A model generated the notes under the pieces. That model saw only the letters and a list, made by a program, of their open reading frames with translations, had not been told where the DNA came from and ran no database searches. From assembly GCF_021730395.1 (NCBI RefSeq), contig NC_069361.1:73417001-73481000 (forward strand): 64,000 nt of DNA, in the 5' to 3' direction. Every line of letters begins with the position of its first letter. Positions within the stretch are counted from its first letter, which is position 1. Positions 44,515-55,184 of this stretch are shown here, piece by piece. Position numbers and translations under genes: made by a program. Source of the stretch: Mercenaria mercenaria (taxonomy: Eukaryota; Mollusca; Bivalvia; Venerida; Veneridae).

Positions 44515-44799
44515 GAATTAATGCTGACCTTCATGCAGTCCTTTGCCGGAATTCAGTAAATATATGAGTAAAATGACAATGGTTTTGTAGAATAATATAA
44601 ATGTTTTATATGCGGTTTAATTTTCATGTAAAACAATTCTTTCTTTCTATGATTTGGTGATGTTCAAACTTTTTCTCCGAAACATGGACTTAACACTTAA
44701 ATACATTATACTAGTATTTTTCCTGACCATCATGATACTTTGTCAGAACGCTTGTCTTTATTTTTATTTGAATTGGTTTTATATGGTTTAAAAATTAAG

Positions 44800-45290
44800 C
44801 TTACCAGTTCAGATAACAGGAAAACATTGTTAACAACATGGAGTCTACATTTTCTATCTGATCTCCAGTAAACATAGGGGGGAAAGTATGTCACTAGGTT
44901 AAATTATCACTACCGGGAGCACATTTCTGATTTATCTTCATGAAACTAGGTCAGAATGTTTGTCCTTAAAGTCTAGGCAAAGTTTTAAATTAGGTCATCT
45001 GTGTAAAGAAGGTAGTTCAAAAGGTCAAGTTAAAGAATTTTCTACCTGATCTACATAAAACTTTATCAGAATGCTTGCTTTTACAGAATCTAGCTCACAT
45101 TCCTAACTAGGTCATCTTGAGGTCAAAATTCAATGTCAAATAAAAAAACAACATTTTCTACACGATCTACATAAAACATGTTCAGACTGTTTGCCCTTAT
45201 GGAATCTAGATGAAGTATGAAACTGGGTCATCTTGGGTCAAATCAATGTCACCAGGATGAATTATATATTTTTTTACATTACTCCCAGTG
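44800..45290. repeat. Dispersed/tandem mollusc repeat ('TCAGAATGTTTGTCCTTA' type)
   Basis: Three to four diverged units of about 120-150 bp carry TTCTA(C/T)CTGATCT, CATAAAAC and TCAGAATG(T/C)TTG. The same family returns at 48113-48603. Confidence 0.75.
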
Positions 45291-45294
45291 TTTG

Positions 45295-46170
45295 AAGAAC
45301 ACCGGCGTCCCGATTTGGGTAAGTTTATGTATGTAAGCTGGTATCTCAGTAACTACTTGTCGGAATGGATTGAAACTTCACACACTTATTCATGGTTATA
45401 AATTGATTTACACTGCACAAGTTCAATAACTCTAGTTTGCTTTTTTACAAAATTATGCCCATATTTTTGGTTAACTTTTTGCATGTAAGCTAGTATCTTG
45501 GTACCTACTAATGGTAATTGATTGAAACCTCACTAACTTGTTCACTGTGATGATCGAACAGGTACAGGTTTCATAACTCTAATTTTCATTCTTACAAAAA
45601 TTTTTTGACTGTTATATTCATACAAGGCTGTTGAATAGTCGAGCGTTGCTGTCCTCTGACAGCTTTTGTTTTATATGCCTTGAAACGCAACATGTTCTGG
45701 AAACACGTGTCCAGTGGTGTCCACATGGTAACTTGACCAGTTCTTATCCAATGTTCACCAAACTTGGTCATATTTTTATTGGCATAATTTCTCGGCCAAG
45801 TTTGATTACTAGCTGGATCCCGCAAGCTACTCCAGATGGTGTTAAGACCGTGTTCTCTCTAACTTGAGTAGTTCTTATCCAATGTTGACAAAACTGATAA
45901 GGTTTATGAGCATATATGGACCAAGTTCAATAACCGTCTGGATTGTCCCCGTGGCTCTGGAGTTAATATGGAAATCGAAAAAATATTGAGAAAACTGTCA
46001 GTTTTCCCTTTATCAATGAAGGAGTTCTTATCCTAAGTTCACCAAATTAATTAGGTTGTTTATGAGCGTATTACCTTGGCCAAGTCTGATATTCAGCTGG
46101 ATAGTCTTTGTCCCTCTGGAGTTCGGCATCAGAATCAGTCAAAATTGAGAAAATTTACTGGTTTGCTCAA
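45295..46170. repeat. Dispersed mollusc repeats
   Basis: The left part, to about 45590, is of the 'TGAAACTTCACACACTTATTC' type with two diverged units. The right part (45740-46160) has three units of CACCAAACTTGGTCAT and CGGCCAAGTTTGATTACTAGC. No gene is supported; the frames at 45592-45867 are repeat shadows. From 46171 to 46639 nothing specific is seen. Confidence 0.65.
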
Positions 46171-46639
46171 TAAGTAAAGTATTTTAAAAATAGAAAATAA
46201 TTTGCTGTGACAGGCTTCTGTTGTGACAGTCTGACACACTTGTTTGAAAATCCAGTTAGTATGACCAGAGTCATTGCCCTTTAATTAAATTTAAAACTGC
46301 TATTTTGCCCTTCCATGGCAATATTTTGGTAACGGCTTGTCAAATAGAGGTGATATGTTGTGTGTATATTGTATTCACACACAGCAGATACACTACAATA
46401 GTTTTGAAAATTGCTTTAGTATGACTTTAATAAATAAAACACTGCAAAGTTTTGTTCTTCCTCAGCCATGTCTCAGTTGCTCACATTTAGCTGATAGTTG
46501 CGTGTATTTGTATTTACTCATATCTACTGCCCTGCAATTTTTATGCCTCTGGTGTGGAAGACCGAAGAGGCATACGGTGTTTATACTGTCTAACAGCCAG
46601 TCTGTTCATTTGTCACTTTTGTGTACTCAAATCCTACTG

Positions 46640-48112
46640 TTTAATTAAAAGTGGCAGTTAATGCGCCCCTTCACCGTCCACACATTCCTTTAAACAACAT
46701 CTTTTCCTAAATCACCATGCCAATTTTGATGAAAGTTCACAGGGATGTTCCTTGGACGGGCATCTTTAAAATCTGTTCAAATAATTGAATTCCATACAGA
46801 AATTATCTCCCTAGGGTCAAATATGGCCCCGCCCTGTGGGTCACATGGTTTACATAGATTTATATAGGGAAAATTTTGAAAATCTTCTTGTCCAAAACCA
46901 CAGGTCCTAGGGCTTTGATATTTGGTATGTAGCATCATCTAGTGGTCCTCTACGAAGAATGTTCTAATTATCCCCCTAGGGTCAAATACACATGACTTAT
47001 ATAGGGAAAAGTTTTGAAAATCTTCTTGTCCAAAACCACACGGCCTAGGGCTTTGATATTTGGTATGTAGCATTGTGTAGTAGGGCTTCAATCAAACCGA
47101 GCCTGCAACATTTTCGTTTTTGTCGTGTTGAGCGACCTGTGAAGTTTCCACTTTTCTCTATTTTATCAAGATTGTTAAAATTATCCCCCTGGGGTTAAAA
47201 CTGGCCTCGCCCCGGGTGCACATGGTTTAAATAGACTTGTATAGGGAAAAAACTTTTTAAAAAATTCTTGTCTAAACCGTAAGGCTCAGAGCTTAGATAT
47301 TAGTTTATGACATGCTCTAGTGGTTCTCTACCAAGATTATTCAAATCATGACCCTGGGGTCAATATATGCCACGTCCAGGGGACCGCTTGTTTTACATTG
47401 ACTTAAATAGGAAAAAGCTTTAAAAATTTCCTTGTCCAGAACTATAAAGCCCGGACCTTAGATATTTAGTATTTAGTGTTGGCTAGTGGTCAACTATCAA
47501 TTTTGTTCAAATCATGACCCTGCATGGGGTCAATATAGGCCACGTCCGGGTAGTCCCTTGTTTTACATAGACTTATTGTTTTAGAAGCAATGGCAAAGAA
47601 ATTTGGACCACAAGTATAATGTTTGATATTGATTTCAACACTCGTCTTGAATAGTCTTAATCGTGACCTACTGACCTACTTTCTTGTTTTTGAAGGTACA
47701 GCATAGAAATTTTGACTACTTTTATAACTTTTGATACAGATTTTAATACTCATCTTTAATATTCTTAACTCTGACCTACTGACCTACTTTCTTGTTTTTG
47801 AAAGTACAGCATAGAATTTTGGACCACATGTATAACTGTTGATACAGATTTCAATACTCATATTTAATGTTCTTAACCCTGACCTACTGACCTACTTTCT
47901 TGTTTTTTGAAGCTACAGCAAAGAGATTTGGACCACCTGTATAATTTTTTAACGAATTTCATAAGTTATCTTGAATAATCTTTACCATGACCTACTCATC
48001 TAGTTTTTTTTTTGTTTTTGAAGCTTTAGGAAACATGGGAAAGAAATTTGTTCAAGCAAGCAATTAATCTCAGGTGAGCGATTTAGTGCCATCATGGCCC
48101 TCTTGGTAACAA
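46640..48112. repeat. Long dispersed mollusc repeat with internal tandem units
   Basis: It contains about four units of roughly 180-190 bp around TTTGATATTTGGTATGTAGC A (46800-47560), then four units of about 108 bp around TGACCTACTGACCTACTTTC TTGTTTTTGAA (47660-48030), and ends CAGGTGAGCGATTTAGTGCC ATCATGGCCCTCTTGG. A separate piece at 47085-47166 (AATCAAACCGAGCCTGCAAC) is shared with 58885-58955. Confidence 0.75.
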
Positions 48113-48603
48113 TCAGGAGGAGAATTTTTGATCTACATAAGATCTGTTCAGAACGTTTGTCTTGATAAGATTTAAATCCAATTTGAAAGTGCAACATCTT
48201 GATTCTAAAACTAGGGAAATTGTAGAATAACTGTGAACACTCCAGAGGTCACATTTTGCGCTTGATCTTAATGAAATTTCATCAGAATGTTTGTTTTTTG
48301 AAATTGGGTCACCTCTGGTCAAAAACTTGGTCACTAAATCAAATCATAGAAAAACCTTGTTAAAACTTCTGAGGCCACATTTTCTTCCTGACCATGAAAG
48401 TTGGTCAGAATGTTTGTCCTAATCGAATCCTGATCAAATTGGAAGCTGGGTCATCATGGGTTAAAACTAGGTCAGATAAGTGATACAGGAACTTCATGAC
48501 TGCTTGGGTCTAAAACTAGGTCATAAGGTCAGAACATAGAAAATACTTAATTAACACTCCAGAGGCAACATTTTCTACCTGATCTTCATAAAATGTCAGA
48601 ACG
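48113..48603. repeat. Tandem mollusc repeat, about 3-4 diverged units
   Basis: Units carry TTTGTCTTGATAAGATTTAA-like text, CTGGGTCA(T/C)C(T/A), and AGAGGCAACATTTTCTACCT GATCTTCATAAAA. Same family as 44800-45290. Confidence 0.75.
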
Positions 48604-48745
48604 TTAGCCTGCTAAATTTCTAAAATGGACTGGTCCGTCATTCAATTTGGGCAATACCATTTATTATTCAAAGGGGTGTTCACTGAAATTTACTGACTGG
48701 ATAGCGAACAGTGCAGACCAAGATCAGCCTGCACGGATAGTTACT
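48604..48745 (-). mobile_element. Small MITE-like repeat (minus orientation), fragment
   Basis: TTAGCCTGCTAAATTTCTAA, GTCATTCAATTTGGGCAATA and CAGTGCAGACCAAGATCAGC match the reverse complement of the element at 60737-60945. The far end is missing here. Confidence 0.7.
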
Positions 48746-48920
48746 TCTTGTGAAAAGATTTTGTTTCGTTGCAATAGATATGCTTCCAAAAGATCTTCTT
48801 AAGTAGTTAATGCATGATCCACAAGATCTCTAATAGGATTTTGTATAAATTCTACAAAAAATATTTAAAAAGGACATTGTATATTCTATGCGCACGTATT
48901 AAGTTATTATGTGCGTGAAA

Positions 48921-49150
48921 GGCCTCCGTGACCGAGTAGTTAAGGTCGCACACGTCGCTTTGGGTGTAGAATTCTCTCGTGTGAGAAAGTCATCCAGTCG
49001 GCTTGCAGTACGTTGTTTGCTCAACGCAGGTGCCGTCCGTACATGAAATGTTCAGAGGGACACCTAGGGTCTTCCCTCACCATGAAAAGCTTAAAAGTCA
49101 CCTTATGATCTACAGTTGTCTCGGTGTGACGTTAAGCCCTTCAATAATGT
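48921..49150 (+). mobile_element. tRNA-derived SINE, third family, incomplete head
   Basis: It starts GGCCTCCGTGACCGAGTAGT TAAGGTCGC, a tRNA-Ser/Leu-like head with box A, followed by AGTCATCCAGTCGGCTTGCA and GGGACACCTAGGGTCTTCCC, and ends TGTGACGTTAAGCCC. The box B segment that should follow the anticodon region is missing, so this copy could not be transcribed from its own promoter. Confidence 0.75.
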
Positions 49151-51020
49151 TACTAAGTGGGCACATAATAGTTTATACATTCATACGTAATAAATAATAA
49201 GTGTGCACGTTATAGCTAATACGTGAACACATAATTACTAATACGTGCGTACGCCATTAATCAGTACTGCATAGATAGTCCGGATCGTGAAGCATTACTT
49301 CAGAAATTAGCTATTGCATACACATAATTTTGTTATCACGTGCAGGCGTATCACTCATTTCGTCCCGCGGCACGTAATACTAATTACGTTGAGATATATT
49401 ACTTGCTCACTTTATGTTGCTTAGTTGCGTTCTTTGCTTCAAAAGGATCTTTTCACAGACTTTATGATAAGATGTACGCACGCAATAGTATAAGTTAACT
49501 ATGTACCACCGTATATGTTGCTTTTATTTTGACTAAGATACCTTGGGAAAACCGTTTAATTGAAAACGGGATCAAAATAAACTATTACACACTTTGAACA
49601 GAATCTGACTTTTCAATCACATTTAGATTTGCTGGTACATGTATATAAGTAATGTGTTTAGCCGCAATATTTCGATAGTGTCAGTAACGCTTGCCTGTGC
49701 CTTCGTTTAGAGTTTGTAACATCATCGGTTAAAGTGAGGAACATGATATTAAATAAATATTGAATGTTTTTTGATAAAGCAGTTGCAGTAATATTTTTCT
49801 GAGGTTAAAACTGGCATTGCATTTAATTTATCATTGATTGTCTGTAACTATTGTTTTTGAAAACGTGTAATATAAACTTTTATTCTTGAAAATAGCAAAA
49901 TACTTCTGTTTACTAAGTAACAGACGAATGTTTTTAAAATCTAAATGTTTTAATCAATTTATGCGATTAATTTTAGAATCTGAATACATGTTAAGGCAAA
50001 GACACAAATAAGTGTAATCAATGTAACTATTATATGTGAATTATCTCAGCCCTGTCATACTGACCGATACCTTAACCAGTGGTCGTTGAGATGTTGTCAC
50101 ATGATATCGTTGAGACATGACTTACGTTGGAACGTACGTCTCCCGGAGTGGAACTGTAACTTCTTTTGATTTCAGATGTATTCATTAAGGTAGTTCTGTA
50201 CATCTGATAAACCGGAAATGATAATATAATATTATTTATCCGGAAAAAAAATAACATAGAATAAAGCCTGGACCGGAAAGCATCCTATGCACTACTGGCA
50301 ACCCATTTGTTAATTAGCGTATAACAAGAGGGCTGTGATATCACCTGACTCAAATGGGAACATAATTTCTTGGCCAAAGACCTCACAATGCAATATGCAA
50401 ATATCTAATCTCTAGGCCTTGATGTGTTAGATAGGAAGATTTTTATAAAAAAAATCCCACATAAGTTTGTCCCCACGGGCAGGGCTAATTTAAATCCTAG
50501 GGGCTAGATCTGTATGAATTTTGTAGACGCTATACATATAAATAATCACATGTCTAAGCTCTGGGTTTTGCGACTTCAGTCAAGATTTTAAAAGATTTTG
50601 TTATATAAGTTTAAGTATAACTGAAATTAGTTGAGCTCGCAATTTGGTACGTGACAACTGATAGATTACTCCTGATCAGTGCATGGTAATTAGGTGCTTA
50701 TCAAACCGATAAGGGGAACAGCAAATTTAGGAGGGTGGGTACAAACTTGATCCTGATGACGGTTATGGTAAATAACCGAAACCGGTTGATTAAATTTAGT
50801 TAACATTGACTCGGTGTTTAACATGTTCTTCCTCACGTTTACTATTTCTCAAATTTTAAACAAGTTAAAAGAATACATAATCTTGGGCTAACTGATTGTT
50901 AACACAGTGTTCAATGAACACTTTAATCAATACTTACCACTATACAATGCTACACACCAAATATCTTAGTTCTTCTTTTTTAGGTTTTGCTTTTCTGAGG
51001 AGGATTTTTAAAGTGTTTCC
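49151..51020. other. Intergenic DNA with a repeat fragment
   Basis: ACGTG-rich text surrounds the SINE (48880-49420). At 50325-50620 a piece of the long dispersed mollusc repeat occurs, starting AACAAGAGGGCTGTGATATC. No gene supported. Confidence 0.55.
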
Positions 51021-52424
51021 TTAAGGAGGTAGTATACCTTGTTACCAGGGAAAATTCAAATTAATTGAACCGTAGCAATTTATTGTATTTCTTGTAATTA
51101 AACGTTCTCAAGTACGTTTATCCCAGTCTCTTCTAGTCTACAATTTTTATCCAGGTTTGAAGTACATGACTCTCCAATGGTATTTTATATTGAAAGAAGA
51201 AGGAAAATACGGATATTTAATACTTTTCAATGTATTTCGGTTTCACTGTTATCCGTAGAAGTCTGCGTAAGTTTACCAGCTTGCGCGTTAGCTTTCTAAT
51301 ATAAGCTTAAAATGTATATGTCGCGGGGCTCGTGTTTCCATGGTAATGCACTTTAACTCATTTTTAAACAACTATGTATGATAACGGGTTTTCCGACGGC
51401 TTCAGTGCCATTCTGTTAATTGCAAACATGGAATATTACGGTATTATCATTAGCAGAATACCAAACACTTTACATGGTACCCTATTTATCTTAACGTTTA
51501 AAGTAACCATGGCAACAGAGATGTTTAAAATATCTTATATCTTGCTTTTTTATCGTAATTTTTAGAAAAATATTAAATATTATTATCTTTTTCGTTTAAT
51601 GCCGCTTTAAAACATTTTATTTATAAAGTAAGTAATATGTTCGTGTAATTTGCATTTAATTAAACAAATTCCAAAGCTTAAAATGCTTACAGCATTACCC
51701 CTCGTCAGACATTTTATGGAAAAATCATTGTGCTTGCAATTATTATTCTCATGGATAGTGTTGAAATATAGATAAAAAGCTGAAGCTGTGTTCCTTAAAT
51801 AGACCAGTGTCAACGCCTTAGAATTTTACATTTAGATATATAGGTTACGAGATTCGTTTCCACGGTAACTTTAATTTAACTCAAGAAATCACTATTTTCT
51901 ACTGAAATTTGAACAATTTTCGAGCATAGTTTTAGTATATAAGTACCAAATTATTAATCGAAACAGAAAAATAGGTATTACAAATTAAACTGCCCAATTT
52001 TTATTTGAAAATGGCCGCAATAAGTAACCTTTAACCCAGCTATATTCCCAGTAACATTAGTTACCATCATCTATTTTCTTACATTCTGCATAACATTTTA
52101 ATAAAACTACATAAAAGCCGCGAAATATTGATCATTATTCCGAGCGAAAGGCTCATAAAAATATTTCGGCTAATAATTGCTGTTTAAAAATAGTTCAAAT
52201 AAAAAAAAATGCTCAGAATTATGTACTTTCGGTAATTTATCCATTATTTCAGCATTATCAAACCATTAAGCATCAGATCAGAGACAGGTTACTGTAATGA
52301 ATTATTTTCAGAAGAATAAATATACAAACACATTTAGTTTGTCGTTAACATTGTCGTAAATCGTCACGTAAGCTTCTGGTTGGGCATGCGCACATACAAA
52401 TATTAAGGTATACTACCTCCTTAA
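51021..52424. mobile_element. 1.4-kb MITE with TTAA target duplication (piggyBac- or Kolobok-like)
   Basis: The left end reads TTAAGGAGGTAGTATACCTT (51021-51040) and the right end is its exact inverse, AAGGTATACTACCTCCTTAA (52405-52424). TTAA thus lies at both outer edges, the target site of piggyBac and Kolobok elements. The interior is AT-rich with no transposase frame. The exact 20-bp match suggests modest age. The superfamily cannot be decided without a transposase. Confidence 0.8.
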
Positions 52425-52849
52425 GGTTGCCTTGGCAACCAAAATCCTGCATGGACTGGAATTGAACAACTGAAGTAGATGACCATTGTTAAGTTTCATC
52501 AACTTACACCAAATGGTGACAGAGTAGGCGTTCAATTAAAAATGTTGACACAGGACACCATCCACCTATACTAATAGAAACTACTAACTTTCTAAAGATA
52601 ACATATAATTACAAAAATGTTGACAAGGGATAAAATACCAAATCACGTCTTAAAATCAGCTTGAAATTTATGGATCTCTCTAATCATAAGCAAATATCTC
52701 AATAAGAAACATACAGATCTATATATTTTTGACTATTAAAAAGAAACTATATCTATTTAAGACTGTGAGGATGTCATCAAAATCATGATTTTCCCATAGA
52801 CTCCCTCCGTGTATTACAAGTTGCTTGATGTCCCAAGTTTCCTACTCGG

Positions 52850-53776
52850 CAAACAAGAAGGCCATGACCCTATATTGCACACAGCTCAGACATGTATAAC
52901 AAGAAACATTTTCAAATTACTTTGAATGAAAATTGGAGAAAAGAAGATTTTCAAAGTTTTCCATAGAGCCATACAGTAAAAAAACGCTCCCCAGCAACCA
53001 TGTTTTCAGTTTGACAAAATTAATAGAGATGCCTTTTAACATTTACAACATTTGTCACCCAAGGAACATGTCTATGAGATTATTTCAAAATCAGGCCAGC
53101 GGTTTAGAAGATGGCGTTTGAAAATTTTTCAATTTTTAGCTCTGGTGACCATGTTTTTGATGTATCAGAATAATATGAACATTCTTGATAAGATGGTCAT
53201 CTCAGGAACGTTTCTGTGAAATATTTCAAAATCAGACCAACAGGTTAAATATTGTTTGATTTTTTTTAATTTAAATAGCTCTTGTGGCTACATTTTAACT
53301 TAACTGAATCAAAATAATTTGATCACTTCTAGTTTGATCATCTAAGTTCAGGGTTACCAAAGAATGTTAGTGTAACATTATTTTAAAATCAGACAAGCAG
53401 TTTCTGACAATAAGATTTTTATGTTTCCACTACATACATACAAGGATAGCTACCCCACCCTCTGGCAGCCATGTGTTTTGACAAATCAAAATAATCTGAA
53501 CAAACTTGGTAATCAGTTTCTGGCACGAAGATTTTTTTAATTTCCACTATATACATATAGGGGAAATTAAGTGACCATGCAATGTATTTTGACAAATCCA
53601 AATAATTTGAACAGTCTTGGTAAAGGGTCACCATGTTTCATAAATTTCTATCAAAGGATTTCATTGATATCATTTGAAGAAAAGTGTGGACAGCCAAACA
53701 TAACAGCTAGCCCTACAACAGACAGTGAATAATCACAACAGCTCCCCCATAAGCAATAATTGCTCAGGTGAGCTTA
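52850..53776. repeat. Dispersed mollusc repeat, incomplete right end
   Basis: The left end AACAAGAAGGCCATGACCCT is the inverse of the AGGGCCATCATGGCCCTCTT GTT end seen elsewhere. The right end stops at GCTCAGGTGAGC, so the outer right part is missing. Inside are three units around TTTCAAAATCAGACCAACAG and CAAATCAAAATAATCTGAAC. Confidence 0.7.
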
Positions 53777-53974
53777 AAATCAAGCACAGAACCCTCTGTT
53801 TTTCGACCAGTTTTTATAGTATATCCTGAAGTTTTGGAAAATACGGGTTTAATGAAATTCAGAACTACAGTAATGACCTACAACATCATGAATCAACGAC
53901 TTAAAATATTAGTATGTCATTGTTTTTTATGTGGTCCTTCTTTTATTCTTAGGAGTATACATTATATCCATGAT

Positions 53975-54446
53975 GGGCCGGTGGTCTAGTGGTAACACGC
54001 TTGACTGTCAATCCAGAGGTCCGGGGTTCGAAGGTCCAGGGTTCGAATCCCGGTACAGGCACTGGAAATTTCTGAGATGCTCTTGAGTGTCTCCCACCTA
54101 ACTTAGATGCCTGTACTGGTTCTTCCCAGGAAAGAAGGCTTCGCGTGTATCGGTGCTATACACCGGACACGTTAAAGAACCAGGCTATCTATTCGCAAAG
54201 AGCTAGGCTAAGTTAGCCGGACAAGTCTGTATCTAAAAAGGATTTCTCTCTATCTCTTCTCGGGGCTTTATCTCACTCTGTCCCTCTTGTCAGATCGCTC
54301 TGTGTCTGTACTAGTAGAGGATGAATTTCGCGCCCTGTGTGGCTGCGTTTGCTATATGTAAAGCGCCTTTGAATGTGTTTATCATGAAAAGGGCGCTATA
54401 TAAATCTGATATAATAATAGAAATCTGGTATAATAATAATAATACA
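53975..54446 (+). mobile_element. tRNA-derived SINE, fourth family, with duplicated box B
   Basis: The head GGGCCGGTGGTCTAGTGGTA (box A) and an anticodon loop CTGTCAA suggest tRNA-Asp(GTC). Box B occurs twice in tandem, GGTCCGGGGTTCGAA (54018-54032) and GGTCCAGGGTTCGAA (54033-54047). A long body includes TACACCGGACACGTTAAAGA ACC and the end AAGGGCGCTATATAAAT, with a (TAA)n tail at about 54410-54446. Confidence 0.85.
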
Positions 54447-55184
54447 TTGTTGGGAAGAATCAAACTTAGAAAAGCTTTGAAATATAGCAGAAGCTGTGGC
54501 ATTGTTTAATTTCGGGGTCACGGGGATATGAGTCAAAATGAACTGGAAGTTTGTTTGTTTTCAAAACATCTTGATTAGTTTTGAATTCATCATGTGTATT
54601 AAACCAGAATCAAAATTGTGCCTAAACAATACTTTAGCAACGCAATTGATAAATTCAAAACTAAAGATGTTCTGAGTAATTAATAAAAGGTCTCTATTAC
54701 CAAACCTTGAGATTTATGATATGAATGGTATTATCTTCTGATATCAAGGAAAACCAATGTTTAATGTTACGGACCAAACTGTAGGCTTATAATTATAGTA
54801 TATGCAGTTGAAATGTGAGTGTTCTGGAGAGACTATATAAAGCTATTGCATTCGAGCATTTTATTGGACACTGCCTCTAGAAAGCATGCTGAAATGTTTG
54901 GTAGCAGTTGGCCATTGCATCATACTGCATAGATTTATTACCTGGGAACAAAATACATTGGTTCTGTTTAAAAAATTCCAATGTATTCCATCCCTAAATG
55001 GGAACCTTTTCACCATAATTCATTTAATCCAAATAATACACTTATCTCTCATACACTTCCGGAGCACTAGCTCTTGGTGGAATTGAAATGAAAAAAAAAA
55101 ACACAGAAAAACTAAGTTAAATATTCATTTAACTTAATTAAAATAATAACATATGAAATGAATAGAACAGTCAACACATAGCAA
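54447..55184. other. Intergenic DNA downstream of DTD2
   Basis: AT-rich, with no supported frame. It may contain the 3' UTR of the deacylase gene (minus strand) next to 55184. Confidence 0.55.

Noticed and set aside
45592-45867. Opposed 77/78-codon frames
   Set aside because: They lie in a dispersed mollusc repeat and match no protein family.
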